Origin: Frigoribacterium sp. SL97
Lineage (GTDB): Bacteria; Actinomycetota; Actinomycetes; Actinomycetales; Microbacteriaceae
Assembly (NCBI RefSeq): GCF_026625765.1
Contig: NZ_CP113062.1
Coordinates: 1,116,001-1,180,000, forward strand
Direction of reading: 5' to 3'
DNA: 64,000 nucleotides
The translations under genes and the position numbers were made by a program. Positions 26,995 to 34,506 of the stretch are shown here, piece by piece; the first letter of the stretch is position 1; the number at the start of each line of letters is the position of its first letter. The notes beneath the pieces are model-generated. The model was given only the letters and a program-made list of their open reading frames with translations, searched no databases and was not told where the DNA came from.

Positions 26995-28279
26995 GTCGTC
27001 TCTTCCCCCTCTCGGAGGATCTCGCGTGCGACACGGGGGTGACGCGCGCGGGGCGGCCGTGCACGACGGTGGCGTGCACGGTGCCGGCGTGCGCGACGAT
27101 GGACACGGCGGCGACCCCGTCGAGGGCGAACGCTACTCGCGAAGCGTGCGCCTGCCGGGGTTCGGTCTGGGCTCCCAGGGGCGCCTGGCGGCGTCGAGGG
27201 TGCTGGTGGTCGGGGCCGGCGGGCTGGGCGCGCCGGTCATCCAATATCTCGCAGCCTCGGGTGTGGGAACCCTGGGAATCGTCGACGACGACGCCGTCGA
27301 TCTGTCGAACCTACAACGGCAGGTGCTCTTCCGCCCCGACCAGCTGGGCTTCCCGAAGGCCCGCGCCGCCGCCGACTGGGTGCGTGCCGCCAACCCGGAC
27401 GTGACCGTCGTCGCCCACCCCGTCCGACTGAGCGACCGCACCGCCGACCTGCTCGACGACTACGACCTCGTGGTGGACGGCAGCGACTCGTTCGACACCT
27501 GCTACCTGGTGGCCGACGCCGCGGCCGAGCGCGGTCTGCCGGTCGTCTGGGGCAGCGTCAACCGCTGGGACGGACAGTTCAGCGTCTTCTGGGACGACGC
27601 CCCGGACGCCCGGGCGGTCGACTACCGCGACCTGCACCCTGCCCCGCCCGCCTCGGGCTGGGACGAGTCCTGCGCCGACGTCGGCGTGCTGGGGCCGCTG
27701 TGCGGGACGGTGGGCGCGGGCATGGCCGGAGAGGTCGTCAAGCTGCTGACCGGTCTCGGCGATCCGCTGCTCGGCCGGGTCGTGACCGTCGACGCCCTGG
27801 GCGGCACCTGGCGGGAGAGCCGGTTGGCCCGCGCCCCGCACCGGGCCGAGGCCCGGGCGACGGTGAACGACGCGCGCCGCGCCTCCTCGTCCTCGGTGCC
27901 CGAGGCGCAGGCGACCACCGCCGACGCGCCCGCGGCCCGTGGTCGCCGCGTCGGCCCCGACGTCGACGCGGCCGAGCTGACGACCCTGCTCGGGGCGCGA
28001 GCGACGGGCGATGCCGACTTCACGCTGCTCGACGTGCGCGAGGTCGACGAGCACGACTTCGCCCACATCTCCGGTGACGTGCAGGCTCCCGGGTACGGCA
28101 CGCGCACCCGCCAGCGGCCCGAGCTCGATCCGGCGCAGCGGGTGGTCGTCTACTGCGCCCGAGGGCCGCGGGCCCGCGCCGCGGCCGACCTGCTGGCGGG
28201 CGAGGGCTTCGACGTGTCGGTGCTGCACGGCGGCATGCTCGGGTGGCAGCTCGCGCAGGGGGCACCCACGCGGCCGTAG
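26993..28279 (+). CDS. moeB: MoeB-type adenylyltransferase with C-terminal rhodanese domain
   Basis: E1-like enzyme, 428 residues, expected to adenylate the C-terminal Gly-Gly of MoaD (and perhaps ThiS) so that it can receive sulfur. Seen: RYSRSVRLPGFG, nucleotide loop VVGAGGLGAPV (72-82), DLSNLQRQVLF (103-113), DGSDSFDTCY (162-171), SCADVGVLGPLCG (226-238) and a rhodanese domain with Cys388 in VYCARGPRA. The zinc CxxC pairs of E. coli MoeB are not visible. ATG 26993 has a perfect AGGAGG 6 nt upstream. The first 45 residues are a His/Gly/Asp-rich repeat. The decamer lies in the interdomain linker (RRASSSSV). moaD is convergent and 8 bp away. Confidence 0.85.
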   Translation: MSSLPPLGGSRVRHGGDARGAAVHDGGVHGAGVRDDGHGGDPVEGERYSRSVRLPGFGLGSQGRLAASRVLVVGAGGLGAPVIQYLAASGVGTLGIVDDDAVDLSNLQRQVLFRPDQLGFPKARAAADWVRAANPDVTVVAHPVRLSDRTADLLDDYDLVVDGSDSFDTCYLVADAAAERGLPVVWGSVNRWDGQFSVFWDDAPDARAVDYRDLHPAPPASGWDESCADVGVLGPLCGTVGAGMAGEVVKLLTGLGDPLLGRVVTVDALGGTWRESRLARAPHRAEARATVNDARRASSSSVPEAQATTADAPAARGRRVGPDVDAAELTTLLGARATGDADFTLLDVREVDEHDFAHISGDVQAPGYGTRTRQRPELDPAQRVVVYCARGPRARAAADLLAGEGFDVSVLHGGMLGWQLAQGAPTRP

Positions 28280-28287
28280 GCGGGCGT

Positions 28288-28617
28288 TCAGCCGCCGGCG
28301 AACGGCGGCATGACGTCGATCACCGCGCCGTCGGGGACGAGCTGCTCGCGGTCCCGCGTGGTCAGGCCGTCGACGAGGAACGAGCAGCGCAGCAGCACGT
28401 CGCGGAAGTCCGCGGCCGATACGACCTCGACCGGGCGGACCTCGGTGAGCAGGCGCCCGATGGTCGGACGTTCGCCCGCGGGCACCTCGACGCGCTGGTC
28501 GTCGCGGCCCACGGCGGTGCGGGCGGCGGCGAAGAACCGCAGCGTCGCCGAGAAGGGGGCCGAGACGGGGGCCGGGGTGGCTCCGTCGACGGTGGGGGCG
28601 GGGTTCGTGGTCGTCAT
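28288..28617 (-). CDS. moaD: Molybdopterin synthase small subunit MoaD
   Basis: Ubiquitin-fold sulfur carrier, 109 residues. After a Pro/Ala-rich tail of about 23 residues come LRFFAAARTAVGRDDQRVEVPAG and the end DGAVIDVMPPFAGG: the C-terminal Gly-Gly is the site of thiocarboxylation. Partner of MoaE (42874-43368) in molybdopterin synthase. The ATG lies one base after the moaA stop, so the pair is translationally coupled. Confidence 0.9.
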   Translation of the reverse strand: MTTTNPAPTVDGATPAPVSAPFSATLRFFAAARTAVGRDDQRVEVPAGERPTIGRLLTEVRPVEVVSAADFRDVLLRCSFLVDGLTTRDREQLVPDGAVIDVMPPFAGG

Positions 28618-28618
28618 C

Positions 28619-29713
28619 TCAGCCTCCGATGGCGCTCATGGTGCGTTCCGGCTGCACGAAGTCCGGGTCGTCGATGCCGTGGCCCGAGGGCTTGGCCCAC
28701 ATGGCACCGCGCCAGGCGTCGGCCAGTTCGAGGTCGCTCGCCCCGCTCCGCAGCAGGTCGCGCAGGCCGGTCTCTCCGCCGCTGAAGAGGCAGCTGCGGA
28801 TGCCGCCCTCGGCGGTCATGCGGGTGCGCCGGCAGTCGGCGCAGAACGGTTCGCTGACCGAGGCGATGATGCCGACCCGCCCGGCCAGTCCGGCGTCGTC
28901 ACCGCGGCCGACGGCGTCGAACAGCTCGGCGGGTGCTCCGTCGCGCTCGACGTCGGCGGGGCTGAGGTCGAAGCGCGTGGCGATCAGCGAGTGGATGTCG
29001 CGTGAGGTGACGAAGGAGGCGCGGTCCCAGCTGCGGTCGGCGTCCAACGGCATCTGCTCGATGAACCGCAGCTCGTGGCCGCCGCGCAGGGCCCAGGCGA
29101 GCAGGTCGGGCGCCTCGTGGTCGTTGATGCCGGGCAGCAGGACGGCGTTGATCTTGACCGGGGTGAGGCCGGCCGCCGCCGCGGCGTCGACGCCGGCGAG
29201 CACCTTGTCGAGGAACGGACGACGCGAGACCTTCATGAACGTCTCGGCGTGCAGCGAGTCGAGCGACACGTTGACCCGGTCGAGCCCGGCGTCGGCCAGG
29301 GCCTGGGCGCGGTGCGCCAGGCCGATGGCGTTCGTCGTCAGCGACACCTCGGGCCGCGGGTCGATCGCGGCGACCCGTCGCACGATGTCGATCAGGTCGG
29401 CACGCAGCAGCGGCTCGCCCCCGGTGAACCGCACCTGCCGGACGCCGAGGTCGCGCACGCCGATGCCGACCAGGCGCACGATCTCGTCGGCGTCGAGCGC
29501 CTGTTCACGGGGGAGGGCCGGCAGGCCCTCCGCCGGCATGCAGTAGGTGCAGCGCAGGTTGCACTTGTCGGTCAGCGAGACCCGCAGGTCGGTCGCGGTC
29601 CGACCGAAGCGGTCGAGCAGTCCCGGAGCGGCGTCGCTCGACGGCCGCGCGGGCAGCAGGTCGTCGGCGGGGGCCCGGCCGGGCATGGTGGGCAGTCCGA
29701 GCGAGACGGTCAT
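28619..29713 (-). CDS. moaA: GTP 3',8-cyclase (radical SAM) MoaA
   Basis: First enzyme of molybdenum cofactor synthesis; 364 residues. The N-terminal cluster is CNLRCTYC (Cys51, 55, 58), followed by TGGEPLLR for SAM; the C-terminal substrate-side cluster is visible in FCADCRRTRMTAEGGIRSCLF. The protein ends in Gly-Gly, as active MoaA does. It has a 30-residue N-terminal extension compared with E. coli. Start ATG 29713 is fixed by a leaderless -10. Divergent from the HTH-TOBE/mod operon. Confidence 0.94.
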   Translation of the reverse strand: MTVSLGLPTMPGRAPADDLLPARPSSDAAPGLLDRFGRTATDLRVSLTDKCNLRCTYCMPAEGLPALPREQALDADEIVRLVGIGVRDLGVRQVRFTGGEPLLRADLIDIVRRVAAIDPRPEVSLTTNAIGLAHRAQALADAGLDRVNVSLDSLHAETFMKVSRRPFLDKVLAGVDAAAAAGLTPVKINAVLLPGINDHEAPDLLAWALRGGHELRFIEQMPLDADRSWDRASFVTSRDIHSLIATRFDLSPADVERDGAPAELFDAVGRGDDAGLAGRVGIIASVSEPFCADCRRTRMTAEGGIRSCLFSGGETGLRDLLRSGASDLELADAWRGAMWAKPSGHGIDDPDFVQPERTMSAIGG

Positions 29714-29719
29714 CCGTCG

Positions 29720-29725
29720 AGGTTA
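29720..29725 (-). promoter_or_regulatory. Leaderless -10 element of moaA
   Basis: TAACCT on the minus strand, 6 nt before ATG 29713. A leaderless transcript leaves no room for a Moco riboswitch. Confidence 0.45.
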
Positions 29726-29858
29726 AGCCCGCGGGGCCGAACGTGGGGTGTCCATGGGAGGCGACCCGCGCCTCCTTTCGCTCCGCCGTGCACGACGCCC
29801 CGCCCCGCAGGCTCGTCCGGGGCCACTCGCTGCGGCTGCGCGACCGCGCATTCGGAAC

Positions 29859-29864
29859 TAGGCT
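29859..29864 (+). promoter_or_regulatory. Leaderless -10 element of the HTH-TOBE/modABC operon
   Basis: TAGGCT ends 7 nt before ATG 29872. The 158-bp region shared with moaA holds one decamer (29767-29776) embedded in an 18/19 match to the arm of the 20147 hairpin. Confidence 0.5.
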
Positions 29865-29871
29865 CGCGTCC

Positions 29872-30276
29872 ATGACGCAGATACGGATCAAGGACGCGGC
29901 GGCGTTCCTCGGCGTGAGTGACGACACCGTGCGACGCTGGATCGACCTCGGCCTGCTCGAGAGCGAGAAAGACGATGCCGGGCGCGGCGTGGTCGACGGG
30001 CTCGCGCTCGCGACGCTCGCCCGGAAGAACGCCGTGCTGCCCGCCGACCCGTCCGAGGTGGGGCGGTCGGCACGCAACCGCCTGGTGGGCGTCGTGACCG
30101 AGATCACCGCCGACCGGGTCATGGCCCAGGTCGAGCTGCAGTGCGGCCCCCACCGCATCGTCTCGCTGATGAGCAGCGAAGCCGTCCGAGAGCTGGGCCT
30201 CGAACCCGGTTCGGTGGCCATCGCGGTCGTGAAGGCCACGACGGTCATCATCGAGACGCCCGGCGGGAAGGCCTGA
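29872..30276 (+). CDS. Molybdate-binding regulator with HTH and TOBE (Mop) domains
   Basis: Protein of 134 residues: an excisionase/MerR-like helix-turn-helix (RIKDAAAFLGVSDDTVRRWIDLGLL, residues about 4-28, read here in two halves) and a C-terminal Mop/TOBE domain (RNRLVGVVTEITADRVMAQVEL...VVKATTVIIE) of the type that binds molybdate or tungstate. It replaces ModE in many actinobacteria and is placed to sense molybdate for the modABC genes it precedes by 2 nt. Frame is open upstream, but the -10 hexamer and the domain start favour ATG 29872. Confidence 0.8.
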   Translation: MTQIRIKDAAAFLGVSDDTVRRWIDLGLLESEKDDAGRGVVDGLALATLARKNAVLPADPSEVGRSARNRLVGVVTEITADRVMAQVELQCGPHRIVSLMSSEAVRELGLEPGSVAIAVVKATTVIIETPGGKA

Positions 30277-30278
30277 CC

Positions 30279-31094
30279 ATGAGACGGACCCCCCGCGTCG
30301 TCACGGCGCTCGTCGGAGCCCTCGCGGTGGCGACGGCCCTCGCCCTGACGGGGTGCTCGGGCGCGACCGTCGACACGGCGACCAGCGCGACACCGACGGC
30401 CTCCGACCCGACCCTCGAGGGGTCGATCACCGTCTACGCCGCCGCCTCGTTGACGACGACGTTCACCGAGCTCGCCGACGAGTTCGAGAAGGCGAACCCG
30501 GGCACGACCGTCGACCTGACCTTCGCGGGCTCGTCCGACCTGGTGACGCAGATCACCGAGGGAGCCCCGGCCGACGTCTTCGCCTCGGCCGACGAGAAGA
30601 ACATGGCGAAGCTGACCGACGCCGGACTCGTCGACCCGTCGGCCTCGGAGGACTTCGCCACGAACGTCCTCACCATCGCCGTGCCGCCGTCGAACCCCGC
30701 CGACGTCACGGGCTTCGCCGACCTCGGTAAGTCCGACGTGACGACCGTGGTCTGCGCGGCCCAGGTGCCCTGCGGTGCGGCGACGGTCGCGGTCGAGCGG
30801 GCCACCGGCGTCACGATCTCGCCGGTCAGCGAGGAGTCCTCGGTCACCGACGTGCTGGGCAAGGTCACCTCGGGGGAGGCCGACGCCGGGCTGGTCTACG
30901 TCACGGACGTCGAGGCCGCCGGCGACAGCGTGACAGGCATCGAGTTCCCCGAGGCCGACCAGGCCGTCAACACCTATCCCATCGCCCCTGTGGCCGACAC
31001 GGCGAACCCGGCGGTGGCCGAGGCGTTCGTCGCCTTCGTCACCGGCGAGGTCGGGCAGGGCGTGCTGCGGGACGCCGGCTTCGGCGCGCCGTGA
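30279..31094 (+). CDS. modA: Molybdate ABC transporter substrate-binding lipoprotein ModA
   Basis: Periplasmic-type molybdate binder, 271 residues, with a lipoprotein signal (LALTGC, Cys26). Family pattern: ITVYAAASLTTTFTELADEF, LTFAGSSDLVTQITEGAPADVFASAD, KVTSGEADAGLVYVTD. The serines of AASL and GSS are those that hold the oxyanion in ModA. Starts 2 nt after the regulator stop and overlaps modB by GTGA. Confidence 0.93.
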   Translation: MRRTPRVVTALVGALAVATALALTGCSGATVDTATSATPTASDPTLEGSITVYAAASLTTTFTELADEFEKANPGTTVDLTFAGSSDLVTQITEGAPADVFASADEKNMAKLTDAGLVDPSASEDFATNVLTIAVPPSNPADVTGFADLGKSDVTTVVCAAQVPCGAATVAVERATGVTISPVSEESSVTDVLGKVTSGEADAGLVYVTDVEAAGDSVTGIEFPEADQAVNTYPIAPVADTANPAVAEAFVAFVTGEVGQGVLRDAGFGAP

Positions 31095-31915
31095 CGCCCG
31101 CCCCGCACCGTGCCTACGCCGGCGTCCCGGTGTGGATCGCGGTCGTCGCGGCCCTGGGGGCGGCCTTCGTCCTGCTGCCCCTCGTCGCCATGGTGTCGAG
31201 GGTCGACTGGGCCGAGTTCGTGCCGCTGGTCACCTCCGAGTCGTCGGTCGCCGCGTTCTGGCTCAGCCTGCGCACGTCGGTCACGGCGACCCTCCTCTGC
31301 GTCGTGCTCGGCGTCCCGATGGCGGTCGTGCTGGCCCGCACCGGGTTCCGGGGCCAAAGGGTGCTGCGGTCGCTCGTGCTGCTGCCGTTGGTGCTCCCGC
31401 CCGTCGTCGGAGGCATCGCGTTGCTCTACACCTTCGGGCGCCGCGGCCTGCTCGGTCAGGCGTTCGACGCGCTCGGCGTGACGATCGCGTTCTCGACCAC
31501 GGCGGTCGTGCTGGCCCAGACCTTCGTCGCCCTGCCCTTCCTGGTGCTGAGCCTCGAGGGCGCCCTCCGCACGGTGGGCACGCGCTACGAGGCCGTCGCG
31601 GCGACCCTGGGTGCCCGGCCCACGACCGTGCTGCGGCGGGTCACGCTGCCGCTCGTGCTGCCCGCCCTCGTCTCGGGCGCCGTGTTGTCGTTCGCGCGGG
31701 CCCTCGGCGAGTTCGGCGCGACGCTGACCTTCGCGGGCTCCTTGCAGGGCGTCACGCGGACCCTTCCGCTCGAGATCTACCTGCAACGCGAGACCGATCC
31801 CGACGCCGCCGTGGCGCTGTCGCTCGTGCTCGTCCTCGTGGCGGTCGTCGTTGTCGCCCTGGCCCATCGGGCGGGCGGGCCGTCCGGCGTCGCCACCCGG
31901 AGGCGCGGGTCGTGA
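31091..31915 (+). CDS. modB: Molybdate ABC transporter permease ModB
   Basis: Inner-membrane permease, 274 residues, with about six helices and the EAA loop EAVAATLGARPTTVLRRVTLP that contacts ModC. LPPVVGGIALLYTFGRRGLLG and ARALGEFGATLTFAGS are typical of ModB/CysT-like permeases. GTG 31091 overlaps the modA stop. The C-terminal tail is coded by a variant decamer with the extended context GGAGGCGCGGGTCG, directly at the modB/modC junction. Confidence 0.93.
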   Translation: MTPAPHRAYAGVPVWIAVVAALGAAFVLLPLVAMVSRVDWAEFVPLVTSESSVAAFWLSLRTSVTATLLCVVLGVPMAVVLARTGFRGQRVLRSLVLLPLVLPPVVGGIALLYTFGRRGLLGQAFDALGVTIAFSTTAVVLAQTFVALPFLVLSLEGALRTVGTRYEAVAATLGARPTTVLRRVTLPLVLPALVSGAVLSFARALGEFGATLTFAGSLQGVTRTLPLEIYLQRETDPDAAVALSLVLVLVAVVVVALAHRAGGPSGVATRRRGS

Positions 31916-32970
31916 CGCTCGAGTTCGCGGCGGTCGTCGAGGACCGCGGCTTCGACGTCGAGCTGGAGGTGGCCGACGGAGAGACGGTGGCCGTCCTCGG
32001 CCCGAACGGGGCCGGCAAGTCGACGCTGCTGTCCCTGGTCGCCGGCCTCCTGCGACCCGACCACGGCACGGCCCGCCTGGGCGACCGCGTGCTGTTCGAC
32101 GTCGACGGCCGCGGGCGCGGACCCTCGCTGCGCCCGCACGAGCGCGGCGTCTCGATGCTCGCCCAGGACGCCCTGCTCTTCCCGCACCTCAGTGCGCTCG
32201 ACAACGTCGCCTTCGGTCCGCGCAGCACCGGGGTGCCTCGACGCGAGGCCGGCCGCCGAGCCCGCGACTGGCTCGACCGGGTCGACGCCACGGGGCTCGC
32301 CGAGCGGCGTCCGGCGCAGCTCTCGGGTGGACAGGCGCAGCGGATCGCCGTCGCCCGTGCCCTGGCCGCCGACCCCTGCCTGTTGCTGCTCGACGAGCCG
32401 ATGGCGGCTCTCGACGTGTCGGTCGCGCCCGCCCTGCGACGGACCCTGCGCGACGTCCTCGCCGACCGCACGGCGGTGATCGTCACGCACGACGTCCTCG
32501 ACGCCTACACGCTGGCCGACCGGGTCGTCGTGCTCGACGGCGGCCGGGTCGTCGACGCCGGCCCCACGCGCGCCGTCCTCGACCGTCCGACCACGCCGTT
32601 CGCCGCGGGGCTCGCGGGGCTCGACCTGCTGACCGGCACGGCCCGCGGGGGAGGCGTCCGGTTGGAGGACGGCACCCTGCTGACCGCCCGGTCCGCCGAC
32701 GGGCTCCCGGCGGGCGCCGCGGCCGCGGTGGCCGTGCGGCCGAGCGCCGTGCGCGTGACGACCGGTACCCCCTCGGGTCCGACGTCGTCCGAGAACGTCC
32801 TCGACGTCGTCGTCACGGACCTCGAACCCCGCGGGGACGTCGTCCGGGTCCGGGCCGGCGACGTGTCGGCCGACGTCCCGCCCGGCGTGGTCGCCGGCCT
32901 CGACCTCGTGCCGGGCAGCGTCGTCCGGTTCTCCTTCGACGCCGGAGACGCCGTCGCCTACCTGGTCTGA
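31912..32970 (+). CDS. modC: Molybdate ABC transporter ATP-binding protein ModC
   Basis: ABC ATPase, 352 residues: Walker A GPNGAGKST, Q-loop SMLAQDALLFPHLS, signature LSGGQAQRIAVARAL, Walker B LLLLDEPMAALD and H-loop VTHD, followed by a C-terminal TOBE domain (residues about 270-350). GTG 31912 overlaps the modB stop. Its 3' end overlaps the convergent GT87-like gene by 13 bp. Confidence 0.93.
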   Translation: MTLEFAAVVEDRGFDVELEVADGETVAVLGPNGAGKSTLLSLVAGLLRPDHGTARLGDRVLFDVDGRGRGPSLRPHERGVSMLAQDALLFPHLSALDNVAFGPRSTGVPRREAGRRARDWLDRVDATGLAERRPAQLSGGQAQRIAVARALAADPCLLLLDEPMAALDVSVAPALRRTLRDVLADRTAVIVTHDVLDAYTLADRVVVLDGGRVVDAGPTRAVLDRPTTPFAAGLAGLDLLTGTARGGGVRLEDGTLLTARSADGLPAGAAAAVAVRPSAVRVTTGTPSGPTSSENVLDVVVTDLEPRGDVVRVRAGDVSADVPPGVVAGLDLVPGSVVRFSFDAGDAVAYLV

Positions 32971-34427
32971 GCGGGCCCGGGGCTCGACGAGGGGGCGGAC
33001 CGTCGGCGGCCGACGACCCGACGCAACCGGTCGACGTCGCCCCCGACGGCGTCGAGCAACCGGTCCGTGAACCCGGGGCCGGCCCGCCAGAGCGTCACGA
33101 GCAGGATGACGAGCACGGCCGAGGCGAGCGACGCCCGCTGCAGCGCCATGCCCGGCTCGAGCTGGCGCACGAGCAGCGCGAGCGGGATCGCCAGCCACTC
33201 GACCCGCCCGGTCAGCGCGACGAACGGCACCAGCAGCAGGGCGTACCAGGGGTAGCGGGGGCTCACCGCCACGAGCGTCACGCCGATCATCACGAGCTGG
33301 CCGAGCCACGGGTCGTGAGCCGGGGTCTTCACCCACACGAGCACCGCCGTGACACCGACGATCAGCACGGCGACCGGTGTCGTCCACGCGTCCGGCATGA
33401 AGGCCGACAGGAACACGAAGCGCGAGCCGTCCTCGTAGCCCTCTTCGGTCAGGTAGCCCGGCAGGTACCCGAGCACGCCCCACCCGGTCATCGCGACGTA
33501 GGGCACGTAGAGCACGGCGAAGGTGACGACGGAGGCGCTGATCACCTTCCAGGGCTGCCCGCGCAGCAGGGCGGGTGCCGCGATCACCGGGATCAACTTG
33601 GTCGCGATGGCGGCCCCGAGGGCGATGCCGCCGCGGAAGCGCCGACCGGTGGCGACGAGCAACGACGCGGCGACCACGAGCACGGCACCCAGGAGGTCGA
33701 CGTGCGAGTTCGTGACGCCCTCGCCGACCACGAGCGGGCACCAGCCCCACAGCGCGGCCCAGCGGGGGTCGAGACCCCGCCGGCGCAGGGTCGCCAGCAG
33801 GGCGACGGTCGTGCCCAGCACGAGCACGAAGCCCATCGCCTGCAGCGGGAAGAACCCGGCGTCGGGGCCGACCACGGCGGACACCGCCCAGAAGTACAGT
33901 TCGGCCATCGGCGGGTAGATGGTCGGCACGTCGGGCCGGTTGATCAGCGTGCAGACGACGTCGCCCGTCTGGCTGTCGTAGGCACGGTGGACCTGGCGGT
34001 CGGGTTCGCCGCAGCGCTCGCCGATCGTGCCGTCGTCGCGGGTGAACGGCGTCGACTCGGGGAAGATCCAGGCCGGCCGCAGGTCGCGCAGCTCGCCCGC
34101 GTCGGGCGTGTACTCGTACGGCGAGACGCCGGCGGTCTGCACGATGCCGTCCCAGGCGTAGCGCGCCGGGTCGGGGCTCGTGTTGGGCACGCCGGTCAGG
34201 CCCGCCCCGCCGACCAGGGCCGTGCCCGCCACGACGAGAGCGGTGACGTGGCGCACGGGCACCCGGCGCAGCAGCAGGACCGCCAGGGCGAACAACGCCC
34301 AGCACACGGCGGTCCAGACGACGAAGTCGGTCCGCAGGTCTTTCATGAGGAATCCGACGTTCACGACGCCCCAGGCGATCGCCCCGGCCAATCCGAGGAC
34401 GGCCACGGCCGCGAACACAGTACGCAC
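32958..34427 (-). CDS. Polytopic membrane glycosyltransferase (GT87/DUF2029-like mannosyltransferase)
   Basis: GT-C type membrane protein of 489 residues with about 11-12 helices. The periplasmic loop after helix 3 contains DGIVQTAGVSPYEYTPD and later INRPDVPTIYPPMAELYFW, the conserved Y-x-P-P pattern seen in polyprenyl-phosphomannose-dependent mannosyltransferases of actinobacteria; ATKLIPVIAAPALLRG and SPRYPWYALLLVPF are further family-like features. GTG 34427 is chosen because a CAGACT hexamer ends 6 nt before it. Possible role in lipoglycan or polysaccharide assembly; acceptor unknown. Confidence 0.75.
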   Translation of the reverse strand: MRTVFAAVAVLGLAGAIAWGVVNVGFLMKDLRTDFVVWTAVCWALFALAVLLLRRVPVRHVTALVVAGTALVGGAGLTGVPNTSPDPARYAWDGIVQTAGVSPYEYTPDAGELRDLRPAWIFPESTPFTRDDGTIGERCGEPDRQVHRAYDSQTGDVVCTLINRPDVPTIYPPMAELYFWAVSAVVGPDAGFFPLQAMGFVLVLGTTVALLATLRRRGLDPRWAALWGWCPLVVGEGVTNSHVDLLGAVLVVAASLLVATGRRFRGGIALGAAIATKLIPVIAAPALLRGQPWKVISASVVTFAVLYVPYVAMTGWGVLGYLPGYLTEEGYEDGSRFVFLSAFMPDAWTTPVAVLIVGVTAVLVWVKTPAHDPWLGQLVMIGVTLVAVSPRYPWYALLLVPFVALTGRVEWLAIPLALLVRQLEPGMALQRASLASAVLVILLVTLWRAGPGFTDRLLDAVGGDVDRLRRVVGRRRSAPSSSPGPAQTR

Positions 34428-34433
34428 GCCCCC

Positions 34434-34439
34434 AGTCTG
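34434..34439 (-). promoter_or_regulatory. Leaderless -10-like element of the GT87-like gene
   Basis: CAGACT on the minus strand, 6 nt before GTG 34427. The first base deviates from TANNNT, so the call is weaker. Confidence 0.35.
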
Positions 34440-34472
34440 GCCGAATCGGCCCTGGGAGTCGTGCACATCGGA

Positions 34473-34478
34473 GATGAT
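34473..34478 (+). promoter_or_regulatory. Leaderless -10-like element of the leader peptide/molybdoenzyme operon
   Basis: GATGAT ends 7 nt before ATG 34486 of the six-codon leader ORF. Confidence 0.35.
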
Positions 34479-34485
34479 GAGCCAC

Positions 34486-34506
34486 ATGAGACGACCGACA
34501 CCATGA
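34486..34506 (+). CDS. Predicted six-residue leader peptide coupled to the molybdoenzyme gene
   Basis: ATG followed by five codons and TGA encodes MRRPTP. The start lies 7 nt after a -10-like hexamer, as in other leaderless genes here, and its stop overlaps the ATG of the molybdoenzyme gene as ATGA. The downstream ATG has no Shine-Dalgarno sequence, so ribosomes would have to arrive by reading this mini-ORF. Purely inferred; it could also be chance. Confidence 0.35.
   Translation: MRRPTP

Noticed and set aside
29714..29871. Moco riboswitch upstream of moaA
   Set aside because: Both divergent transcripts appear leaderless and no matching fold was seen.
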